A stretch of DNA of 64,000 nucleotides from Mucilaginibacter sp. L294 (GTDB lineage Bacteria > Bacteroidota > Bacteroidia > Sphingobacteriales > Sphingobacteriaceae): positions 1 through 64,000 of the forward strand of contig NZ_LGEK01000018.1 of NCBI RefSeq assembly GCF_001636615.1, read 5' to 3'. The notes below the pieces were generated by a model. It made no database searches, was not told where the DNA came from, and saw only the letters and a list, made by a program, of their open reading frames with translations. A program made the translations under genes and the position numbers. Below, piece by piece: positions 1-8,296 of the stretch. The stretch's first letter is position 1, and each line of letters starts with the position of its first letter.

Positions 1-19
1 AGATGTGTATAAGAGACAG
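1..19 (+). other. Tn5/Nextera mosaic-end adapter remnant
   Basis: The first 19 bases, AGATGTGTATAAGAGACAG, are identical to the Tn5 transposase mosaic end used in Nextera/tagmentation libraries. This is not genomic sequence but untrimmed adapter at the end of the assembled contig. True sequence begins at about base 20. Confidence 0.97.
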
Positions 20-1077
20 GGTATATCAAGGCCTACCAGGCTGGCATTGTAATTTTTGAACATTGGCAATACAGCCGAAGTGGCGAATAACGCGTCCTGC
101 TGCCTTAATGCCGGAGCCGATGCAACAAACCCGCTTGCAGATGGCGATTGCGGTGGTGATGAATTATAGCTTAAGCTATTTTGCGCCAATGCAACCCCGG
201 TAGATAGTTTTATATTTTTACTCAGCCTAAAATCTGATGTGAACCCCGCGCCCGCGTTTACCTGGTTAGCGCTGCCTTCGGCGTAGTTAAAATAGGTTGC
301 CGCATAAATGCTGAAATTTACCTTTTTGTCGTTTTGCTTATCAGGGTTTTTCTTTTTAGCAGGTTGATTCAGCTTTTCCTCAGCAAACATATCTGCCATT
401 GTTGTTGGTTGTTTTTTGGCTGTGCTGTTTATTAAAGCATTGTTGTTTGCCGGCGTTTGTACGTTTTGCGTTGTGGCCGCCAATTGCGGCTGATGGGCAA
501 TGCTGTTAATGATCTTTTGGCTATCGATAGCAGGCGTTAATGTTACAGCCTGTACGGGTTGCCCGTTTTGCGCACTGGTTGGTACAGCCGAATTAGCAAT
601 TGCCTGTTGCTGTGCTTGCATACCTGTATTTACATTTGTGTTTACCGGTATTATATTAGTGTTAATAGCAGGTGCTTGATAATGTATAGCAGGTGTTACC
701 GGGTTATTAAATACCGGAGTGCTATTTTTGGCAACGGCAGGCCGATCTGTTGTAACAGGTGTTATCGTATTTGGCTGGTTGTTATCTGTAGGTTTTGGCC
801 CGGCAATTATTGGCTGTTCTTTTTTTACAGTGGGTTTTACAGCAAGGTTATCTACAGTATTGGGTTTGCTATTATACCATATACCAATGCCCAGGAATAC
901 AATGATGATGGCCGCGGCGCTGCTCCACCAAAGCCAGGCAACTTTGTTGTTCTTCTGTTCGGCCGCCGGGAATTTCTTCCTTAACTGCTCCCAGCCATGC
1001 TCAACACCGGGGTGTTCGTAATTATCAAACACCTCCCTGATGTGGTTAGTTAGTTTTTTATCAAACTGCTCATCCAT
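20..1077 (-). CDS. Membrane-anchored anti-sigma-like / outer-membrane beta-barrel-like protein, truncated at contig end
   Basis: Open reading frame read from ATG at 1077 to the adapter junction, so the C-terminus is missing (352 codons visible). Residues 1-45 are a short cytoplasmic region, followed by one hydrophobic segment (about residues 48-66) and a long low-complexity linker rich in Asn, Gln, Pro and Thr (about 70-230). The final visible part has alternating hydrophobic residues with YAATYFNYAEG, GAGFTSDFRLS and KLSTGVALAQNS stretches that look like beta-barrel strands. The gene overlaps the end of the ECF sigma gene by 8 bases (1070-1077), so the two are probably translationally coupled. 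By position it is likely the sigma partner or anti-sigma factor, but no recognised anti-sigma domain is visible. Confidence 0.75.
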
Positions 1078-1624
1078 GGTTTTGTGTTTCGGTTGTTAAC
1101 AGGTGCCTCAATTTATCCTTGGCCCTGCTTAAATATACTCTTGATGAACTTGCAGGTAAATTCAATATTTTGCCAATTTCATCGTGATTGTAGCCATCTA
1201 TCTCGTACATGTTAAAAATTGTGAGCTGTATGTGCGGTAATTGCTTCATCAGCTTTAAAATATCCTGTGCATTTAAAGTATCAATTACTGTTGCATTATT
1301 GCCAACACCGTACGCATCTTCAATATCGGTGTTGGTTTGGTGTTTTATTTCTTTGCGACGCCTGTCAATAGCGGTGTTTACAACAATGGTGCGTAACCAG
1401 GCCCTGAATGGTTTATCGGTATTATAAGCGCTTATATTATTAAAAACTTTTATAAAAGCATCATTTACAACCTCTAATGCATCATCTTCGTTAAGGCTAT
1501 AACGCATACTTACACCCATAGCATAGCCATAGAACTGTTTGTATAGTAATTCCTGGTGTTTTACGCTGCCCGATTTACACTTACTGACTATCTCTTCTTC
1601 AGTAACGCGGTGAAGTAAATGCAT
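1070..1624 (-). CDS. ECF-type RNA polymerase sigma factor
   Basis: 184-residue sigma-70 family protein of the extracytoplasmic-function size class. Region 2 spans about residues 20-90 (LLYKQFYGYAMGVSMRY, then DALEVVNDAFIKVFNNI and PFRAWLRTIVVNTAIDRRRK). Region 4 spans about 120-175, with the helix-turn-helix GYNHDEIGKILNLPASSSRV. It directs RNA polymerase to a small regulon, and its activity is usually held by a membrane anti-sigma partner, here probably the overlapping downstream gene. A candidate own-class promoter lies about 40 bases upstream, suggesting autoregulation. The target genes cannot be told from this window. Confidence 0.93.
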   Translation of the reverse strand: MHLLHRVTEEEIVSKCKSGSVKHQELLYKQFYGYAMGVSMRYSLNEDDALEVVNDAFIKVFNNISAYNTDKPFRAWLRTIVVNTAIDRRRKEIKHQTNTDIEDAYGVGNNATVIDTLNAQDILKLMKQLPHIQLTIFNMYEIDGYNHDEIGKILNLPASSSRVYLSRAKDKLRHLLTTETQNHG

Positions 1625-1660
1625 TAATTATTATTAGTACTGCTCAGTCGATTAATAGAA

Positions 1661-1688
1661 TACGCACTAAAAGCTTAAACGTTACAAC
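1661..1688 (-). promoter_or_regulatory. Candidate ECF sigma promoter (autoregulatory)
   Basis: On the minus strand a TTGTAAC minus-35-like box (1681-1687) is followed after 16 bases by CGTA (1661-1664), with the sigma gene ATG 37 bases further on. AAC plus CGT(A/C) at 16-17-base spacing is the usual ECF promoter architecture. No transcript data are available. Confidence 0.5.
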
Positions 1689-1778
1689 CTTGCCGAAATT
1701 TTTTTATAAAAAGCAAATACCCATAACTTTAGCTATGCTAAACTACGGGTACTGCACTATTAAACATTAAAACAATAA

Positions 1779-2174
1779 TTAATTCGTCTTTTTTAGGTCG
1801 TATTGCAAGCTTAAGGTATCTCCTGATGTTCTCACCATCTGAAAAATACTACCATTGTAAATATACAGGTATTCGCCATCCAGATGAGTTTTTGCAGGCG
1901 TTCCGGTTTTAGCTAATGTGCTATCTGCAAATTTTATCCCGTTTCCGGTAAACGCATATAGGCCCCTGCTGCCGGCATGTAGGGTAGTAGTATCGCCCAG
2001 TACACGGTATCCTCCGGGCTCAATAATTAATTTAATATTAGCCCTCAAAGTATCGATAGATTGATCGGCCTTCCTGTGTATTCGTCTAAATTCGCCCGAA
2101 AACGTACCCGACGGCGCGGAAGCCGGTGAATTATAGTAATAATTACTGCCATCTTTAAGGCAACCAGCTGCCAA
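1779..2174 (-). CDS. Small lipoprotein of unknown function with apparent frameshift in the signal peptide
   Basis: About 131 residues from a TTG at 2174. No known domain is recognised; the body contains short beta-rich stretches such as YRVLGDTTTLHAG and YLYIYNGSIFQMVRTSG. In this frame the bases upstream of the TTG encode YILPLLLALAAGC, a clear lipoprotein signal ending in an AAGC lipobox, but the frame has no start codon and meets a stop (TGA, about 2208-2210). The ATG at 2211 with Lys at codon 2 lies in another frame. Removing one T from the run at 2198-2200 would join them into MKLSYILPLLLALAAGC. Either an assembly error or a recent frameshift is likely. The gene is followed, in the same orientation, by nothing obviously linked. 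Confidence 0.55.
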   Translation of the reverse strand: MAAGCLKDGSNYYYNSPASAPSGTFSGEFRRIHRKADQSIDTLRANIKLIIEPGGYRVLGDTTTLHAGSRGLYAFTGNGIKFADSTLAKTGTPAKTHLDGEYLYIYNGSIFQMVRTSGDTLSLQYDLKKTN

Positions 2175-2273
2175 CGCCAGTAAAAGTGGTAGTATATAAA
2201 GACAGCTTCATATCATTGAGCTACACTTAACATTACGTGAGCAATTTAAAAACGATACAACAGGTAAATAATA

Positions 2274-3077
2274 TTATACCTTTTTTGCTTCCTCCCAAAA
2301 TACATCCATTTCGGCAAGGTTCATATCATGCAGTTGTTTGCCATGTTCTTTGGCCTTACTTTCAAGGTATTGGAAGCGTTTAATAAACTTGCGGTTGGTT
2401 TTCTCCAGCGCATCCTCGGGGTTAATACCAATAAAGCGGGCATAATTAATTAAGGAGAACAGCAGGTCGCCAAATTCGCCTTCGGCTTTCTCATGATCTA
2501 TATCACTTTCATTAGCAACGTTATATTCATCTTTAAACTCCTGCAGCTCTTCCTCTACCTTGGCCCAAACCTGTTCTTTGTTATCCCAGTCGAAGCCAAC
2601 ACCGCGTGCCTTCTCCTGTATGCGTGATGCCTTTACCAATGCCGGTAGCGAGGCCGGTACGCCACCTAAAACAGATTTGTTGCCCTCTTTTAGCTTTATC
2701 TGTTCCCAGTTGCGCTTTACATCATCCTCGTTATTAACTACGGTATCGCTGTAAATATGCGGGTGGCGGTTTATCAGTTTATCGCAAATGCCGTTCAGTA
2801 CACCGGTAATGTTAAAGCTATCGGTTTCTGATGCTATACGCGAGTAAAACACCAGGTGAAGCATAATATCGCCCAATTCCTTCTTTATTTCGTCCATATC
2901 GCCGCTTAGTATGGCGTCAGCCAGCTCGTACGTTTCTTCAATAGTAAGGTGCCTCAGGCTTTCCAGCGTTTGCTTTTTATCCCATGGGCAGTTTATCCGC
3001 AGGTCGTCCATTATGGTAAGCAGGCGTTCAAACGCGCCGGATGGGGTGATGGCGGTAACAGGTGCAGTTATTGGCAT
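2274..3077 (-). CDS. mazG: Nucleoside triphosphate pyrophosphohydrolase MazG
   Basis: 267 residues from the ATG at 3077. MazG hydrolyses (d)NTPs to NMP and pyrophosphate, acting as a cytosolic house-cleaning and stress-response enzyme. Two MazG-type helical modules are visible: the first near residues 15-120, with CPWDKKQT, LTIEETYELADAI and KKELGDIMLHLVFYSRIA supplying the acidic metal-binding residues; the second near 160-240, with EKARGVGFDW and EFGDLLFSLINYARF. Length matches the two-domain E. coli-type family. The upstream in-frame TTG at 3098 is rejected because it overlaps the minus-7 box TACCTTTG (3096-3103). Confidence 0.93.
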   Translation of the reverse strand: MPITAPVTAITPSGAFERLLTIMDDLRINCPWDKKQTLESLRHLTIEETYELADAILSGDMDEIKKELGDIMLHLVFYSRIASETDSFNITGVLNGICDKLINRHPHIYSDTVVNNEDDVKRNWEQIKLKEGNKSVLGGVPASLPALVKASRIQEKARGVGFDWDNKEQVWAKVEEELQEFKDEYNVANESDIDHEKAEGEFGDLLFSLINYARFIGINPEDALEKTNRKFIKRFQYLESKAKEHGKQLHDMNLAEMDVFWEEAKKV

Positions 3078-3095
3078 AATATGTTGTATAATTAA

Positions 3096-3103
3096 CAAAG
3101 GTA
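3096..3103 (-). promoter_or_regulatory. Bacteroidota minus-7 promoter box for mazG
   Basis: TACCTTTG on the minus strand matches the TAnnTTTG consensus of the Bacteroidota housekeeping sigma factor and lies 18 bases before the mazG ATG. It fixes the mazG start downstream of it. Confidence 0.6.
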
Positions 3104-3166
3104 ATATATTCAGTTGGCAGTTATTAGTTTGCAGTTTGCTGCCTTGCTTTTGATAATAAGTAATTT

Positions 3167-3900
<734 letters not shown>

Positions 3901-4058
3901 ACAAACAAAAGAAAAAGCTGAAAGTTAAATTCTAATTTCTAAAATCGAAATCCTGAAAATGGAGTGTTTGCAGAGAGGAGGGGAGAAATAACGCTAAAAA
4001 AGGTAAGGAAGCCGGAGCAATTAACCAAACCACCGGCCTCCAATAACCAACCCTTTAA

Positions 4059-4391
4059 TTATGCCGTCATCGCCAGCAAGCGGTTTAGCTTGTTGCAATA
4101 ATCGGGCAGGCTAATATGGCCTTTATCGTAATCCGCAACCAGTTCGTCCAGTTGTTTTTCAACCAGGGTGCGGTCTGTTTTTCCGTCATGAGTGGCCATT
4201 TTTAAAGTATGCAGCTTCTGCTGGGCCGATTTCCTCATCAACATAGGCTGTACATCCTTCGCCTGTATCAAAACCTTGTTCAGTTTTTGCCTGTTTGCCT
4301 TATCAAACTTTAGTATCAGGTACACAATAACTGATCCGGCTACCATAAAGTAGAAAAAGCTGGCAGTTGATGTTGTAAAAATTTCGTTCAT
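4059..4391 (-). CDS. Small single-pass membrane protein, unknown function
   Basis: 110 residues from ATG at 4391. A hydrophobic segment lies near the N-terminus (SFFYFMVAGSVIVYLILKF, about residues 10-28), followed by a basic, helical cytoplasmic-type region with KANRQKLNKVLIQAKD and a C-terminal ADYDKGHISLPDYCNKLNRLL. The latter resembles a SHOCT-like short helical tail, but I do not claim membership. An earlier in-frame ATG at 4442 is possible; the 4391 start gives a membrane segment close to the N-terminus and is preceded by GAGGATAA. Confidence 0.6.
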   Translation of the reverse strand: MNEIFTTSTASFFYFMVAGSVIVYLILKFDKANRQKLNKVLIQAKDVQPMLMRKSAQQKLHTLKMATHDGKTDRTLVEKQLDELVADYDKGHISLPDYCNKLNRLLAMTA

Positions 4392-4597
4392 ATAAATTAT
4401 CCTCTTCTTATTCAATTTATAGTGACAAGTAGTCCGGTTCAATTATTACGCAGACGAGCGTGCCGGGGTTACGCTTTTTTTAAAATTGGCGCGAAAAGAG
4501 TATAGCAAAAAGGGGTAAGACTAAAAAAAAAGCGGCTGATGTGCAAAAAACGGGCATAAACATTATCAGCATGTTATGTTTTCAAAAACAATCCGCC

Positions 4598-4605
4598 TAC
4601 CTTTG
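4598..4605 (+). promoter_or_regulatory. Minus-7 box TACCTTTG close to the amidase start
   Basis: TACCTTTG matches TAnnTTTG and ends only 4 bases before the ATG at 4610. Transcription starting at the usual distance would give a leaderless or nearly leaderless mRNA. Confidence 0.55.
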
Positions 4606-4609
4606 CGGC

Positions 4610-5404
4610 ATGTTATCCGGGCACTACAAAACCACCTTACGCTACGCTGTTTTTTTCATACTGATGCTGTTCGCCTTGCCGGCGCTATCGCAAACTACAC
4701 CATCCTTTAAGTTTAAAACCATCGTTATCGATCCCGGCCATGGCGGTAAAGACCCCGGCGCGCATGGTGCATACTCTAACGAGAAAACCATAGCCCTCAG
4801 CATCGGCAAAAAACTAAAAGAAGTCATTAACGACGAGATCGGCGGCGTTGATGTGATCATGACGCGCAGCACCGATAAGTTTATTGAGCTGCACAAACGT
4901 GCCGAAATAGCCAACGATAATAAAGCCAACCTGTTTATATCCATCCACTGTAACTCATCGCCGGGCAAAGTTGGCAAGGGCAGGGGGGTACTGCTTTTGG
5001 TATACGGCTACCATCGCAAAGGCGAGCAACTGGAAGCCCTGCGCGAGAACGCGTCCATCTTTATTGAAAAGGATTATAAGAAAAAATACAACGGCTATGG
5101 CGAAGACGCCGCCGTAAATGAAATTGTACTGGCTGCCTTCCAGCAGCGCTACCGTAAGCAAAGCATCCATTTTGGCAACCTGCTTAACGAACAGTTTAAA
5201 GAAAAAGATGGCCGCAAAAGCCTGGGCGTGCGCGAGCAGGGCGTACTGGTACTACAACAAAGCGGTATGCCGGGCCTGCTGGTAGAAACGGGTTTTATCA
5301 ACAACCCGGCCGACGAGAAATACCTCAATTCATCCGAAGGGCAAAACGATATTGTACGCTCTATCATCGTAGCCATAAAAAAGTATAAAGAAGGGCTTGA
5401 ATAA
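4610..5404 (+). CDS. N-acetylmuramoyl-L-alanine amidase (Amidase_3 family)
   Basis: 264 residues from the ATG at 4610. It cleaves the bond between N-acetylmuramic acid and the stem peptide of peptidoglycan, acting in the periplasm. An N-terminal signal peptide (AVFFILMLFALPALSQ) precedes the zinc amidase domain: VIDPGHGGKDPGAHG gives the first His, SNEKTIAL the Glu, ISIHCNSS the second His and LLVETGFINNPAD the catalytic Glu. Length suits the AmiC-like Bacteroidota enzymes, which carry an insertion around residues 125-180. In-frame ATGs upstream (4541, 4571) would place the promoter box inside the gene, so 4610 is preferred. Confidence 0.92.
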   Translation: MLSGHYKTTLRYAVFFILMLFALPALSQTTPSFKFKTIVIDPGHGGKDPGAHGAYSNEKTIALSIGKKLKEVINDEIGGVDVIMTRSTDKFIELHKRAEIANDNKANLFISIHCNSSPGKVGKGRGVLLLVYGYHRKGEQLEALRENASIFIEKDYKKKYNGYGEDAAVNEIVLAAFQQRYRKQSIHFGNLLNEQFKEKDGRKSLGVREQGVLVLQQSGMPGLLVETGFINNPADEKYLNSSEGQNDIVRSIIVAIKKYKEGLE

Positions 5405-5423
5405 AAAAAGCCGGGGCTTTTTT
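5404..5423 (+). terminator. Intrinsic terminator after the amidase gene
   Basis: A 9-bp stem (AAAAAAGCC pairing with GGCTTTTTT) with a GG loop and terminal T-run directly follows the amidase stop codon. Confidence 0.8.
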
Positions 5424-5488
5424 ACTGCTGATACCATTACAGGTACAAAATTTGCGCGTATATTTAAATCTACCTAAAATATACCGCC

Positions 5489-6592
5489 ATGAAACCCATT
5501 GTTAAAACATCCCGCAGAGATTTTATACGTAATGGTTCAATAGCCGCAGGGGCGCTGGTGCTTGGCCCTGCTTTATCGCAGCTGGCTTTGGGCAAGCCCG
5601 GCAAGCGCCTGGGGATTGCCCTGGTTGGTTTGGGTGGATATGCCGGAGGGCAACTAGCCCCGGCGTTACAGCACACCAAAAACTGCTACCTGGCAGGTAT
5701 TGTTACCGGCACGCCCGCCAAAGCTGCCGATTGGGCTAAAAAGTACAATATTGCGCAAAAGAACATTTACAACTATCAAAACTTTGACCAGGTAGCCAAA
5801 AACCCCGATATAGATATTGTGTACGTGGTGCTGCCGGTATCAATGCATAAAGAGTACACCATCCGCGCAGCGCGGGCAGGTAAACATGTTATTTGCGAAA
5901 AGCCAATGGCACTGAATGCCGCCGAGTGCCGCGAAATGATAGCCGCCTGTAAAAAGGCCAACTGCTTGCTATCTATAGGGTATCGCCTGCATTTTGAACC
6001 GCATACTCAGGAAGTTATGCGCCTGGGCCAGAAACGGGTTTTTGGCAAAGTAACCCAAATTGATACCGGCAACGGGTTTACCTACAACGGCGACCCCAAC
6101 GCCTGGCGCTTGAAAAAAGCCATGGCCGGCGGCGGCGGTTTAATGGATATGGGTATTTACGCCATACAGGGCAGTCGATATACTTTAGGACAAGAGCCCA
6201 TAGCCGTTAAAGCCCGGCAGGAAAAAACCCGCCCGCAACTGTTTAAAGATGTTGATGAAACCGTTTTTTGGGAGCTGAAGTTTCCGGGTGGGCAAAAGGT
6301 TACCGGCAAAAGCAGCTATAACCACGATTGGAGCTACCTGCGCGCGCAAGCCGAAAAAGGCACCTTTGAGTTGCAACCAGCCTACGGGTATGACGGGCTC
6401 GACGGCAAAATAAATGGCAGACCCATGCAAATCCCCAATATTATACAGCAGGCCGCGCAGATGGATGATTTTGCCACCTGTGTTAACCTCAAAAAACAAA
6501 GCCGTGTACCCGGCGAGGAAGGGCTAAAGGATATGAAAGTGGTTGATGCTATTTACCGGAGCTTGGAGAGCGGTAAGTGGGAGAATATATAA
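5489..6592 (+). CDS. Gfo/Idh/MocA family oxidoreductase with Tat-type signal
   Basis: 367 residues. NAD(P)-dependent sugar or sugar-derivative oxidoreductase family, probably exported. The N-terminus has a twin-arginine signal (TSRRDFIRNGSIAAGALVLG, residues 8-27). The Rossmann fold starts with GIALVGLGGYAGGQLAPAL (about 42-60), the family motif VICEKPMALN lies near 140, and the C-terminal Gfo/Idh domain carries GYRLHFEPHTQEVMRL and GGGGLMDMGIYAIQGSRY. The sequence most resembles secreted glucose-fructose oxidoreductase-like enzymes; the substrate is not known. It stands alone between a terminator and a long repeat-rich gap. Confidence 0.88.
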   Translation: MKPIVKTSRRDFIRNGSIAAGALVLGPALSQLALGKPGKRLGIALVGLGGYAGGQLAPALQHTKNCYLAGIVTGTPAKAADWAKKYNIAQKNIYNYQNFDQVAKNPDIDIVYVVLPVSMHKEYTIRAARAGKHVICEKPMALNAAECREMIAACKKANCLLSIGYRLHFEPHTQEVMRLGQKRVFGKVTQIDTGNGFTYNGDPNAWRLKKAMAGGGGLMDMGIYAIQGSRYTLGQEPIAVKARQEKTRPQLFKDVDETVFWELKFPGGQKVTGKSSYNHDWSYLRAQAEKGTFELQPAYGYDGLDGKINGRPMQIPNIIQQAAQMDDFATCVNLKKQSRVPGEEGLKDMKVVDAIYRSLESGKWENI

Positions 6593-6613
6593 CGCAGTTA
6601 TTCACTCACCATC

Positions 6614-6718
6614 TTGTCATCGAAACGAGGTACGAGGAGAAATCCTGTTCAAACATGCAGGCGGCGAAATTGCATAATGAACAAGATTTCTCGTCGCTGC
6701 GCTTCCCTCGAAATGACA
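6614..6718. repeat. Dispersed inverted-repeat element, TGTCAT-TTCGA family, copy 1
   Basis: About 105 bases opening with TTGTCATCGAAACGAGGTAC and closing with CCCTCGAAATGACA, with GAGGAGAAATC on the left pairing with GATTTCTCGTC on the right. A near-identical arrangement occurs at 16101-16203. The arms can fold into a long imperfect hairpin. Confidence 0.8.
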
Positions 6719-6730
6719 GTTTAATCCATC

Positions 6731-7010
6731 CGTCATGCTGAACTCGTTTCGGCACGTATCATGCTTAGTATACCACTATAATCATCCGCCACTCATTGCC
6801 GCGGAGGCTACTTCTTTCTCTTGATAGAAAGAAGCAAAACCGAGCGTAGCGAGCTCATGAACACCAAAAACAAATAAAATAAGTGAATAAATCAAGACAG
6901 AAAAAAGCTTCCCCTCACAAGCCTTTACCTTTTGGTCGGCTTTTCTGTCAGGCCTTTACGCGCGTTCGTCACTTTGCATACCTAATTAGCGTTGGCTTTT
7001 AGCCAACGGA
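6731..7010. repeat. Composite long intergenic repeat, copy 1
   Basis: This stretch matches 62798-63070 in the same order: CATGCTTAGTA...CCACTAT..ATCATCCGCC, TTGCCGCGGAGGCT, ATCAAGACAGAAAAAAGCTT, ACAAGCCTTTACCTTTT, CTTTTCTGTCAGGCCTTTAC and the palindromic GTTGGCTTTTAGCCAACGGA. Interior segments differ in length. No gene is seen; it fills most of the 776-base gap between the oxidoreductase and hydrolase genes. Confidence 0.8.
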
Positions 7011-7127
7011 GTGCAGCACCGGCCCAACGGCACCTCCAACTGCGGCATAGTGTAACGCACGGTAACACTGAAACTGATAAAGCACTCACTTACAAAGTGC
7101 GTTACCAAGCCGCGACTTTTCTTTTGC

Positions 7128-7160
7128 GTTCTTTTTCTTTTGAGAGAAAAGAAAAAGAAC
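7128..7160. repeat. Perfect 14-bp inverted repeat
   Basis: GTTCTTTTTCTTTT (7128-7141) and its exact complement AAAAGAAAAAGAAC (7147-7160) flank a 5-base loop. It lies in the repeat-rich gap before the hydrolase gene and is not obviously a terminator for any gene. Confidence 0.8.
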
Positions 7161-7314
7161 ATCCACAGGCTTGGCGCACACTCACAACCCATTCCTAACG
7201 AAGCACTAACCAGCAACCTTACTATCGGGAGATTGCTTCGTAATCGCAATGACGCTTGGAGAAAGCTATTATGCGAGAAGAAAGGCGATCCGCGGCGAAA
7301 GAAAAATCCTCTCC

Positions 7315-7341
7315 ATCGTAAAAATCCGCGTAATCCCGGTT
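7315..7341. repeat. Short dispersed motif ending TAATCCCGGTT, copy 1
   Basis: ATCGTAAAAATCCGCGTAAT followed by CCCGGTT. Related copies are at 23655-23690, 27763-27790 and 63091-63118. This copy is the only one in front of a gene rather than at a gene end. Confidence 0.6.
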
Positions 7342-7368
7342 ATATTTACCACACAATACCACCAAACC

Positions 7369-8181
7369 ATGCATTTAAAAAAAATACTCCTGATGGCCCT
7401 GATACCCCAGCTTTTATCAGCATTTAGCTTCGCGCAAAAAATACCTTATGGCAAAAACCAGGCTGTGGGTAAGTATTACGATATACGCGGTATAAAACTT
7501 TATGTAGAAGAATATGGCAAGGGCGAACCTCTGCTTATGATACACGGTAACGGTGGCGATATGAGCGCCTTTAGCGAGAATGTACCCTATTTTTCAAAAA
7601 AGTACCGGGTGATATTGGTTGACAGCCGTTCGCAGGGTAAATCGGTTGATGCTAACCCCGCCATTACTTTTGAGCAGATGGCCGATGACTTTGCAGCCCT
7701 GCTGGCTGCCATGCATATACCAAAAGCCAATGTGCTGGGCTGGAGCGATGGCGGTATTAACGCCATTTTAATGGCTATTCGCCACCCCGATAAGGTAATA
7801 AAGTTTGCATCAACCGGGGCAAATATCACCCCCGATGCTTCCGCGTTTTCTGACCCTAAGGGATGGCCCGACTCAAAAAAATACTACGAGCAAAACAAGA
7901 ACAAAAAATGGCGCACCGCTGCAGAAAAGAACAGCTGGAAAATGTTTATGCTTGATTGGGAACAACCCAATATAAAGCTAACCGAACTGCATAAAATTAA
8001 ATGCCCGGCCTATATCATAGCCGGCGAGCACGATGTTATTGCCGATAAACATACCCGCCTGATACAGGCCAACATCCCCGGCAGTAAGCTATGGATAGTA
8101 AAAGGATCTGGCCATGGCACGCTGATAGAAAAGGCCGCAGAGTTTAATAAAAGAGTGGATGCTTTTTTTAAAGGTAAATAG
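7369..8181 (+). CDS. Secreted alpha/beta-fold hydrolase
   Basis: 270 residues from ATG at 7369, the start that puts a signal peptide (KKILLMALIPQLLSAFSFAQ, residues 4-23) at the N-terminus. The alpha/beta-hydrolase core shows the oxyanion strand LLMIHGNGGDMSAF, the nucleophile elbow LGWSDGGINA (G-W-S-D-G, Ser nucleophile), the acid in IIAGEHDVIA and the catalytic His in KGSGHGTLIE. The class includes esterases and haloperoxidase-like or proline iminopeptidase-like enzymes; the substrate cannot be told. An upstream in-frame ATG at 7249 would extend through repeat DNA and hide the signal peptide, so it is rejected. Confidence 0.85.
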   Translation: MHLKKILLMALIPQLLSAFSFAQKIPYGKNQAVGKYYDIRGIKLYVEEYGKGEPLLMIHGNGGDMSAFSENVPYFSKKYRVILVDSRSQGKSVDANPAITFEQMADDFAALLAAMHIPKANVLGWSDGGINAILMAIRHPDKVIKFASTGANITPDASAFSDPKGWPDSKKYYEQNKNKKWRTAAEKNSWKMFMLDWEQPNIKLTELHKIKCPAYIIAGEHDVIADKHTRLIQANIPGSKLWIVKGSGHGTLIEKAAEFNKRVDAFFKGK

Positions 8182-8201
8182 TTAATTTGTCATCCGTTTT
8201 T

Positions 8202-8229
8202 AAAAAAAGATGTTTAAACATCTTTTTTT
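8202..8229. terminator. 28-bp perfect palindrome, likely terminator
   Basis: Seven A, then GATGTTTAAACATC, then seven T form a perfect palindrome 20 bases after the hydrolase stop. The T-run favours a Rho-independent terminator, although the stem is weak in GC and has no free loop; an operator for the YceI gene is an alternative. Confidence 0.55.
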
Positions 8230-8252
8230 AAACTACATATCAAACCTTTATT

Positions 8253-8260
8253 TACCTTTG
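8253..8260 (+). promoter_or_regulatory. Minus-7 box for the YceI gene
   Basis: TACCTTTG matches TAnnTTTG, 36 bases before the ATG of the YceI family gene. Confidence 0.6.
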
Positions 8261-8296
8261 GCTCATACAAAAAATATTAAACTGAAATAAGCACAC

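Noticed and set aside
1-19. Natural Tn5-type insertion end
   Set aside because: It is exactly the engineered 19-base mosaic end placed at the very first base of the sequence, as expected from an untrimmed library adapter.
559-984. Plus-strand frame near the left edge
   Set aside because: Antisense to the sigma-linked membrane protein; composition (many Cys, Tyr, Ile) is typical of a reversed Asn/Thr-rich linker.
7140-7427. Plus-strand frame in the repeat-rich gap before the hydrolase
   Set aside because: Low-complexity basic translation of hairpin DNA; the hydrolase start at 7369 lies in another frame.
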